Source: Bacteroidota bacterium
Lineage (GTDB): Bacteria > Bacteroidota > Bacteroidia > Flavobacteriales > Flavobacteriaceae
Length of the DNA: 5,695 bases
Assembly (NCBI GenBank): GCA_024278565.1
Contig: JAJRSY010000103.1
Span: 1 to 5,695, forward strand
Direction: 5' to 3'
Part shown: one piece after another, positions 1 through 4,969 of the stretch
Numbering within the stretch: position 1 is the stretch's first letter
How the letters are laid out: each line of letters starts with the position of its first letter
The notes under the pieces: model-generated
Seen by the model: the letters and a program-made list of their open reading frames with translations, nothing else
Databases searched by the model: none
Told to the model about the DNA's origin: nothing
Made by a program: the position numbers and the translations under genes

Positions 1-665
1 AAATATGCAATTGCAATACCCAATACGATCACGATTACTTTTCGTAGATTGAATTTGTGGTCTTCAGAGCTTTCAAATAAGATAATGGTTGAAATATGTA
101 AGAACACGCCAATGACCAATGCTGTGATCAGCGTCTGGTACTTGCTGGCAAAATCAAAATTGAACGCAATATAACTTCCCAACGGGGTCATGAAAGAGAA
201 AAACAGGATAAACAAAACCGCTTTTGCCAATTTTATTTTCGAACCCAATAAAAATATACTTATAATTATCGAAACAGGTATTTTATGAACAAGAATGCCG
301 TAGATGATCGTGTCATGTTCTTCAATGGGAAATCCTTCCAGAAAAGAGTGAACACAAAGGCTAATGAACAGTAACCAGGGAAATGAGTTTTTTTTACTAT
401 TAATGTGAACATGCCCATGCTCGGCACCTTTCGAAAAGAATTCTAAAAAAACCTGTAAAAGAATACCAAGCATTATAAAGACGCCAATGGTCTTTGTATC
501 TGAATGTTCATAGGCCGTCGGAAAAAGTTCAAAAATGGTAAGTGAGAGTAAAAAGGCCCCGCTAAAAGCTAAAAGAAGCTTGAAATTCTCTTTGCTTTTC
601 GGTTTTACAACATATACAAAAACAAAACTCAATAAAACCCCAAGAATGGGCAGCAAATAGGTCAT
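1..665 (-). CDS. ZIP-family divalent metal transporter, 3' end cut by the window edge
   Basis: Reading the minus strand from an ATG at 665 gives 221 codons with no stop before the left edge. An in-frame TAA lies 18 nt upstream and there is no other start in between, so this start is secure. The protein is strongly hydrophobic, with helices near residues 3-20, 29-49, 60-77, 95-114, 119-140, 146-168, 178-197 and 209 onward. The first loop is short; the loop after the third helix carries a histidine cluster (EHGHVH, 82-87). The fourth helix has H106-S-F-L-E110-G and the fifth has H127-K-I-P130, the positions of the ZIP transport-site ligands. ZIP proteins move Zn2+ or related divalent metals into the cytoplasm across the inner membrane. 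The length is close to that of small bacterial ZIPs, so probably only a few C-terminal residues are missing. It is transcribed divergently from the RNA methyltransferase gene. The family call is firm; the metal specificity is unknown. Confidence 0.88.
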   Translation of the reverse strand, partial: MTYLLPILGVLLSFVFVYVVKPKSKENFKLLLAFSGAFLLSLTIFELFPTAYEHSDTKTIGVFIMLGILLQVFLEFFSKGAEHGHVHINSKKNSFPWLLFISLCVHSFLEGFPIEEHDTIIYGILVHKIPVSIIISIFLLGSKIKLAKAVLFILFFSFMTPLGSYIAFNFDFASKYQTLITALVIGVFLHISTIILFESSEDHKFNLRKVIVIVLGIAIAY

Positions 666-757
666 GAGTAGTAACGGTGTTTAAGATAGAAATTTTAGGA
701 ACCAAAATATTCAATTGAGTTCATTGATTGAACCCGAATGTTCGCATAAAAATACTG

Positions 758-765
758 TATTTTTG
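758..765 (+). promoter_or_regulatory. Bacteroidota -7 promoter box (TATTTTTG) for the RNA methyltransferase gene
   Basis: TATTTTTG matches the Bacteroidota -7 consensus TAnnTTTG exactly and ends 20 nt before the ATG at 786. That would place the transcription start near 770 and leave a leader of about 15 nt. I see no convincing -33 TTTG at the usual spacing. No clear Shine-Dalgarno precedes the ATG, as is common in this phylum. For the divergent ZIP gene, only a weak TATTTTG-like match (703-709, minus strand) is visible in the same intergenic region. Confidence 0.6.
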
Positions 766-785
766 TATGACTAGTACGAGATCAA

Positions 786-1955
786 ATGAACAATAATTTT
801 AAAATGGTTGCCAAGACCTTATTTGGTTTTGAAGAAATTCTTGCCAAAGAACTTAGAAATTTGGGTGGCGGACATGTGGTTGAAGGTGTACGTAGCGTTT
901 CTTTTGAAGGCGATATGGGGTTTATGTATAAGGCAAACCTCTGTTTGCGAACCGCAATAAAGATAATCAAGCCCGTTCATTCGTTTTCAGTGCGCAACGA
1001 AAATGAGCTGTATAGAAAAATATACGCTATGGATTGGAATGAGTACCTCTCCGTTGACACCACCTTTTCTATTGATACCACGGCAAATTCTGAAAATTTT
1101 ACGCACTCACTCTATGTTTCGCAAAAAGTAAAGGATGCGATTGTTGACAAGTTTAGAGATACAGATGGCAAGAGACCTGATGTTGATGTAAAGCACCCCG
1201 ATCTTCGTATCAATATTCATATTCAAAAAGAGCATTGCAATGTTTCGTTAGACAGTTCTGGTCGGTCGTTGCACCAAAGAGGCTACCGAACGGCAACCAA
1301 TATTGCCCCTATCAATGAGGTGCTGGCAGCCGGACTTTTGTTATTGAGTGGGTGGGACGGTCAATGTGATTTTATAGACCCTATGTGCGGTAGTGGTACC
1401 CTGTTGACAGAAGCGGCCATGATTGCTTGCAATATTCCCGTAAACATTAATCGCAAAGGGTTTGCCTTTGAGAAGTGGAATGATTTTGATCAAGAACTCT
1501 TTGAAAAGATAATAGAAAGTACACTTAATAAAACACGCGAATTCAATCATAAGATAGTTGGGTATGACAAGGCACCATCGGCAGTTCGAAAATCAATCGA
1601 CAATATTGAAAACGCCAACCTTTCAGAGTATATATCGGTTGAGCGAAAGAATTTTTTTGATACCGAAAAGTTCACTGATAATCGTGTACATATGGTCTTT
1701 AACCCACCTTATGGTGAACGGTTGAATCTTGATATGGAAGATTTTTATGCCTCAATAGGCGATACCCTAAAACAAAAATACCCAGGTACTGATGCCTGGT
1801 TTATTACCTCTAACCTTGAAGCCTTGAAATTTGTGGGCCTAAGACCCTCAAGAAAAATCAAGGTATTCAATAGCCATTTAGAATCACGTTTGGTGAAATA
1901 TGTGATGTACGAGGGAAGTAAAAAGGCAAAGTCTCAGAAAAACGCTGATAGTTAA
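786..1955 (+). CDS. THUMP-domain class I SAM-dependent RNA methyltransferase (RlmL N-terminal-half homologue)
   Basis: The 389-residue product has the architecture of the first half of E. coli RlmL and of the Bacillus YpsC group. An N-terminal ferredoxin-like/THUMP RNA-binding region covers roughly residues 1-155. The family linker SLDSSGRSLHQRGYR follows (154-168), then a Rossmann methyltransferase domain. That domain shows motif I DPMCGSGT (198-205) for SAM binding, an acidic motif II in VGYDKAP (258-264), and the catalytic motif IV NPPYGER (306-312), typical of enzymes that methylate exocyclic amino groups. RlmL makes m2G2445 in 23S rRNA, so this gene probably does the equivalent cytoplasmic rRNA modification; that substrate is inferred. 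The RlmK (m7G2069) domain of the fused E. coli protein is absent: the protein ends shortly after the last Rossmann strand with a polar tail. The ATG at 786 lies just downstream of a promoter box. The gene converges on the rlmD operon, with 13 nt between stop codons. Confidence 0.9.
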   Translation: MNNNFKMVAKTLFGFEEILAKELRNLGGGHVVEGVRSVSFEGDMGFMYKANLCLRTAIKIIKPVHSFSVRNENELYRKIYAMDWNEYLSVDTTFSIDTTANSENFTHSLYVSQKVKDAIVDKFRDTDGKRPDVDVKHPDLRINIHIQKEHCNVSLDSSGRSLHQRGYRTATNIAPINEVLAAGLLLLSGWDGQCDFIDPMCGSGTLLTEAAMIACNIPVNINRKGFAFEKWNDFDQELFEKIIESTLNKTREFNHKIVGYDKAPSAVRKSIDNIENANLSEYISVERKNFFDTEKFTDNRVHMVFNPPYGERLNLDMEDFYASIGDTLKQKYPGTDAWFITSNLEALKFVGLRPSRKIKVFNSHLESRLVKYVMYEGSKKAKSQKNADS

Positions 1956-1979
1956 AAGGCCAAATCACCTATTTTTTTT
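1954..1979 (+). terminator. Weak terminator-like hairpin with T tract between convergent genes
   Basis: AAAAGG (1954-1959) can pair with CCT plus TTTT (1968-1975) around an 8-nt loop with one bulged A. A run of eight T (1972-1979) follows on the plus strand. The stem has only two G-C pairs and overlaps both stop codons, so it is a poor intrinsic terminator. It is listed because transcripts from both sides must end near here and no better structure is present in the 13-nt gap. Confidence 0.22.
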
Positions 1980-2739
1980 GCTCTTCGATAACCTGACGAT
2001 TTTCCTTAACCTTCTTAGGTTTTTTTGTTTTTTTGTACAGGGGCATAAAATAGGTAAGAGAAAAATTATACCCAATACCAAATCGTGAACCATCGGTAAC
2101 CTTATTGAAACCAGGAATAAACAAATCAGGAAACTGTTCGTCTTTTGGATCACTAAATAAAAAGCCGAGCCTGACACTTCCCCCTAAATAAATGTTGGCG
2201 AACAGTTCTGTTTTTATCCCTAGAACAAATTCCATCCACGATGCGTTACGGCCTCCAAATTCTTGGGCATCCGAAGAACCCACAACAAAATCATTGGGAC
2301 TCCAATAGCGGTTGCTATCAAAAATCTTGTAGTTGTTCAGGGTCTGGGTGAAATTACTAAAAGCAAATCGCCCACCGATATATATCATATTATACTCTCC
2401 GTACCAATTGTCATACGTATTGATATCGACACCAACTTTTATATAACTTCCTGATGTAGTAAAGTTATATAGGTCTTCTTGTCGGTCACGTTTTTCAGTG
2501 CCCAATTCGGCTGCTATATAATATTTTTGGGTAAGCCTATAATCACCGACTATCTCAAACCCGGTATATTCCTCTTCGAAGAAAGAAATAGCAGGCCTGC
2601 TCAGGTCAATACCAAAACGCAGCCCGTAGGCTTGCTTGTGGATCACCGTATCTTTTGGCTTTAGATCAATCGGTTTATCTTGCGACCATGCTGTTAGAGC
2701 ACCTAATACAAAGCAAATACTAATGAAATATCTTAACAT
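1969..2739 (-). CDS. Predicted outer-membrane beta-barrel protein, DUF6048-like
   Basis: The 256-residue product begins with a Sec signal peptide (MLRYFISICFVLGALTAWSQ, cleavage near 19-20). The mature part is rich in aromatic, glycine and alternating polar/hydrophobic stretches that look like antiparallel beta-strands, for example around 38-46, 60-68, 72-81, 97-106, 117-127, 168-178, 183-195 and 220-230. This pattern fits a small outer-membrane barrel and resembles the flavobacterial family I recall as DUF6048; the family name is from memory. No enzymatic motif is visible. After the apparent last strand (GYNFSLTYFMPLY) comes a 21-residue tail (236-256) with nine lysines and one arginine, which is unusual for a barrel terminus. 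It is the last gene of the rlmD operon. Its ATG lies inside the end of the upstream lipoprotein gene (20-nt overlap, different frame), suggesting translational coupling and a shared role. The function is unknown. Confidence 0.8.
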   Translation of the reverse strand: MLRYFISICFVLGALTAWSQDKPIDLKPKDTVIHKQAYGLRFGIDLSRPAISFFEEEYTGFEIVGDYRLTQKYYIAAELGTEKRDRQEDLYNFTTSGSYIKVGVDINTYDNWYGEYNMIYIGGRFAFSNFTQTLNNYKIFDSNRYWSPNDFVVGSSDAQEFGGRNASWMEFVLGIKTELFANIYLGGSVRLGFLFSDPKDEQFPDLFIPGFNKVTDGSRFGIGYNFSLTYFMPLYKKTKKPKKVKENRQVIEEQKK

Positions 2740-3235
2740 GGGCTGCGGTTGTTTCTTCTATCTCAATAGATGGTTTTATAATCTCAATTCTTTGGATCCA
2801 GTTTTCAGTTTTTGGGGTGAACCCAAAAGTCAACTGATCATAATTTACAATAAACCCACAGGCTCTTGATTCGAATTCCTCTCTGGTTTCATAGTTGAAG
2901 TCTACCCTATCGCTGTTTCCGGTTTCCACGCCCTCATCGTCACTTGCTGAATTCAAAATAAAGGCGAAACCAGTAGTACTATCATCTACCCGTAGAGGAA
3001 TACCGATAGAGTCTAGGTCGCTTGACCGATCGGTAAAAGTATTTACAGGGGTGTCTTTTCCTGTTCCAATAATGCGAAGACCAGCAACGGGTTTGAATTT
3101 GGTGGTGTCGGCAGCGTCATAAAATCGAATGATCAATAAGGGGGTGTCTCCTTCCACACATATATCATCTTTCTCACAGGAAGAAAAACAAATGATACCT
3201 AGTAGAATGATAAAACCAACTTTTAAAATGTTCAT
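2720..3235 (-). CDS. Small predicted surface-exposed lipoprotein, DUF6452-like
   Basis: The 171-residue product has a short positively charged start (K5), a hydrophobic stretch (6-17) and the lipobox-like FSSC, with C20 as the likely lipidated residue. The next residues are E-K-D-D, which place K at +3 and D at +4 and +5 relative to the cysteine. This matches the lipoprotein export signal known in Capnocytophaga and other Bacteroidota (K followed by two acidic residues), so the mature protein is predicted on the cell surface. Two further cysteines, C26 and C126, could form a disulfide. The rest is mainly beta-strand-like with no catalytic motif I recognise. It resembles the flavobacterial DUF6452 family that accompanies the DUF6048 barrel, from memory. 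The start codon lies 3 nt after the rlmD stop, and its end overlaps the barrel gene by 20 nt, so the three genes are almost certainly cotranscribed. The molecular function is unknown. Confidence 0.8.
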   Translation of the reverse strand: MNILKVGFIILLGIICFSSCEKDDICVEGDTPLLIIRFYDAADTTKFKPVAGLRIIGTGKDTPVNTFTDRSSDLDSIGIPLRVDDSTTGFAFILNSASDDEGVETGNSDRVDFNYETREEFESRACGFIVNYDQLTFGFTPKTENWIQRIEIIKPSIEIEETTAAHVKIFH

Positions 3236-3238
3236 AGC

Positions 3239-4648
3239 CTATATCTTTTCTAAAAGTACAATATTTTCTACATGATGTGTCTGCGGAAACATATCTACCG
3301 GTTGCACCCTAACAACCTTGTAAACTTCTTTCATCAGTTCAAGATCTCTTGCTTGAGTGGCACTATTACAGCTTACATATACGATTTTTTTGGGTGCAAT
3401 GTTCAAAATCCGTTGTACCACATCTTTATGCATACCGTCTCTCGGCGGATCGGTTATGATGACATCGGGCACTCCGTTCTTGGTTATGAAATCTTGGTTG
3501 AAGACATTTTTCATATCCCCCACGAAAAAATCCACATTGTCGATTTTATTGTTCTCCGCATTCGCTTTGGCATCTTTAATCGCTTCGGGCACCGATTCTA
3601 TACCGACTACCTTTTTTGCCTTTTTAGCTACGAATTGTGCGATTGTGCCTGTACCAGTATAAAGATCATAAACAAGCTCTTTTCCAGTCAAACCAGCAAA
3701 CTTCCGAGTGATCTTATATAGTTCATAAGCTTGCTCAGAATTAGTTTGATAGAAAGATTTTGCGGTTATCTTGAACTGAAGCCCTTCCATCTCTTCAAAA
3801 ATATGGTCACGGCCAGCATGGCAGATGATTTCTTGATCGTATATGGTATCGTTTTGTTTGGGGTTGATTACATATAAAAGAGCCGTTATTTCAGAAAAAT
3901 GTGACTGCAGGTGATCCATCAACAAATTCCTTTTTGTTTCGTCATCCTCAAAGAACTGTACCAGTACCATCACTTCTCCCGTAGAGGTTGTGCGTATCAT
4001 TAAAGTACGTAGCATACCAAATTGATTTCTCGGGTTGAAAAACGAGATATCATTTTTTAGGGCAAAATCCTTCGTCTCTAGACGAATGGCATTAGAGGGG
4101 TCTGCTTGAAGGTGGCATTTTTTGACATCCAATATTTTGTCCCACATACCCGGTATATGAAAACCGAGGGCATTTTTATCGGTTATTTGGATATCGGACT
4201 GTATTTCTTTTAAAGTAAGCCATCTACTATCTGAAAACGAAAATTCCATTTTATTGCGATAGAAGTACTGTTTTTTAGCACCTAGAATCGGGTCGATTTC
4301 GGGCAGATCCAAATGACCAATGCGTTTTAGATTGTTTTCTACCTCTTTTTGTTTGTAAAACAGTTGGTGCTCATAGCCCATATGCTGCCATTTGCACCCA
4401 CCACAAACGCCAAAATGTATGCATTCGGGTTCTGTGCGTTTGTCAGAAAACGATTTGAAATTAATGGCGGTGCCTTCAAAGTAGCTTTTTCTTTTTTTTG
4501 TGGTCTGAATGTCTACAATATCACCGGGTACTGTGTTGGTCATGAAGATCACCCTACCGTCAGGGGCTTTTCCAACGGTCTTTCCTTTGGCCCCAGCATC
4601 GATTACTTCGATGTTTTCAAAAATCTGTCGCTTCTTCTTTTTACGCAT
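3239..4648 (-). CDS. rlmD: 23S rRNA (uracil-C5)-methyltransferase RlmD (TrmA/RumA family)
   Basis: The 469-residue product has the full RumA layout. A lysine-rich start and N-terminal TRAM RNA-binding domain (about 5-65) come first. The 4Fe-4S cluster ligands follow: C76, C82 and C85 in CIHFGVCGGC, plus C178 in KKCHL. The catalytic domain has the FYQTN motif (299-303), SAM-binding DLYTGTGT (328-335), E351 at the end of the next strand, DPPRDG (400-405), the nucleophile C427 in VSCN, and the catalytic base E461 in HHVEN. The enzyme transfers a methyl group from SAM to C5 of a 23S rRNA uracil, U1939 in E. coli. Related paralogues modify U747 or tRNA U54, so the exact target is inferred. The residue after C427-N is serine (429), where E. 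coli-type members usually have proline. It is the first gene of a three-gene operon. The ATG begins only 4 nt after a promoter box, and the next methionine (36) would remove much of the TRAM domain, so the start is well supported. Confidence 0.95.
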   Translation of the reverse strand: MRKKKKRQIFENIEVIDAGAKGKTVGKAPDGRVIFMTNTVPGDIVDIQTTKKRKSYFEGTAINFKSFSDKRTEPECIHFGVCGGCKWQHMGYEHQLFYKQKEVENNLKRIGHLDLPEIDPILGAKKQYFYRNKMEFSFSDSRWLTLKEIQSDIQITDKNALGFHIPGMWDKILDVKKCHLQADPSNAIRLETKDFALKNDISFFNPRNQFGMLRTLMIRTTSTGEVMVLVQFFEDDETKRNLLMDHLQSHFSEITALLYVINPKQNDTIYDQEIICHAGRDHIFEEMEGLQFKITAKSFYQTNSEQAYELYKITRKFAGLTGKELVYDLYTGTGTIAQFVAKKAKKVVGIESVPEAIKDAKANAENNKIDNVDFFVGDMKNVFNQDFITKNGVPDVIITDPPRDGMHKDVVQRILNIAPKKIVYVSCNSATQARDLELMKEVYKVVRVQPVDMFPQTHHVENIVLLEKI

Positions 4649-4652
4649 TGGG

Positions 4653-4660
4653 CAAAAGTA
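4653..4660 (-). promoter_or_regulatory. Bacteroidota -7 promoter box (TACTTTTG) immediately upstream of rlmD
   Basis: On the minus strand TACTTTTG fits TAnnTTTG and is followed by only CCCA before the rlmD ATG. A TTTAG (4677-4681, minus strand) 17 nt further upstream is a possible degenerate -33 element. If used, transcription would begin within a base or so of the start codon, giving a leaderless or nearly leaderless mRNA. Confidence 0.5.
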
Positions 4661-4714
4661 AGTTGTTTTTTATAGACTAAATAGAAGTTTAAGATTTTGT
4701 AGGGAGGGTTTTTA

Positions 4715-4763
4715 AATTCAAGTTCAAGCCTGCCTGCCGTGAGGCATGGCTCAAACTCAAATT
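4715..4763. repeat. Long imperfect hairpin with TGCCTGCCG core, REP-like
   Basis: Arms 4715-4730 and 4748-4763 pair except for two symmetrical CA/CA internal mismatches (4719-4720 with 4758-4759, and 4725-4726 with 4752-4753). A single bulged T (4747) separates them from an inner perfect stem, TGCCT (4731-4735) with AGGCA (4742-4746), closed by a 6-nt loop GCCGTG. The GC-rich core contrasts with the AT-rich arms. The form suggests a dispersed palindromic repeat rather than a terminator, since no T tract follows on either strand. I recall TGCCTGCCG-type palindromes in other flavobacterial intergenic regions, but copy number cannot be checked from this window. Confidence 0.65.
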
Positions 4764-4779
4764 CGAATTCGAATTTGAA
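4750..4779. repeat. Five tandem YTYRAA hexamers containing a 22-nt perfect palindrome
   Basis: The hexamers are CTCAAA, CTCAAA, TTCGAA, TTCGAA and TTTGAA in exact succession. Positions 4757-4778 form a 22-nt perfect palindrome centred on the GAATTC at 4765-4770. Two related TTCAAG units sit at 4717-4728 on the other side of the hairpin core. The array shares its left part with the right arm of the large hairpin, so the two structures would compete. The role is unknown: it could be a degenerated microsatellite or a protein-binding array. Confidence 0.6.
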
Positions 4780-4788
4780 ATCTAAATT

Positions 4789-4855
4789 AACTGCCTTAGG
4801 TAGTTCAACTTCAGACTGATCAGTTGCTTTTGATACTTGAATGTATATCGTATCA
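4789..4855. repeat. Cluster of three short inverted repeats upstream of rocD
   Basis: Three palindromes follow one another. At 4789-4805, AACTGCCT and AGGTAGTT pair around one base, with one G-T wobble. At 4815-4824, ACTGATCAGT is perfectly palindromic. At 4831-4855, TGATAC and GTATCA flank 13 nt. They lie about 40-100 nt upstream of the rocD promoter box, a position compatible with operators, but AT-rich DNA yields short palindromes by chance. No known regulator motif is recognised. Confidence 0.35.
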
Positions 4856-4892
4856 CCTATTCGGTAGCCCGTAGAGTTTCCTTACTTTTTTG

Positions 4893-4900
4893 TATTTTTG
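4893..4900 (+). promoter_or_regulatory. Bacteroidota -7 promoter box (TATTTTTG) for rocD
   Basis: TATTTTTG is an exact TAnnTTTG match and sits in the same 11-mer (TGTATTTTTGT, 4891-4901) as the box in front of the RNA methyltransferase gene. The predicted transcription start near 4905 gives a leader of about 65 nt before the rocD ATG. No clear -33 TTTG is visible at the standard distance. Confidence 0.55.
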
Positions 4901-4969
4901 TGGTACTACAAAGGATGATTTCTCTCCCTAAGAAGGAATTACTGAAATTTTGTTTAAAAGTATGTTATC

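Larger units (their letters stand above)
4649..4969. other. Palindrome-rich divergent intergenic region between rlmD and rocD
   Basis: This 321-nt stretch has no convincing gene. From left to right it holds the rlmD promoter (4653-4681), an AG/T-rich spacer, a long imperfect hairpin (4715-4763), a hexamer run with a 22-nt perfect palindrome (4750-4779), three smaller inverted repeats (4789-4855), and the rocD promoter box (4893-4900) followed by a leader of roughly 65 nt. Both flanking genes read outward, so the hairpins are not needed as terminators of either. No Rho-independent T tract follows the large hairpin. I recognise no riboswitch. Confidence 0.7.

Noticed and set aside
1341..1550. 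A minus-strand frame within the RNA methyltransferase gene
   Set aside because: It is antisense to the SAM-binding motif region of a well-conserved enzyme.
2636..3122. Plus-strand frames of 75-77 codons over the lipoprotein gene
   Set aside because: They oppose a gene with a clear signal peptide, lipobox and operon spacing, and show no independent support.
3272..3721. A 149-codon open frame on the plus strand inside rlmD
   Set aside because: It is antisense to the conserved catalytic domain of RlmD, has no family resemblance, and its composition is that of a mirror frame.
4349..4675. A 108-codon plus-strand frame over the start of rlmD
   Set aside because: It is antisense to the TRAM and Fe-S region of RlmD, with cysteine and phenylalanine content expected of a shadow frame and no promoter or ribosome site.
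4715..4763. The large hairpin as a Rho-independent terminator
   Set aside because: Both flanking genes are transcribed away from it and no T tract follows the stem on either strand.
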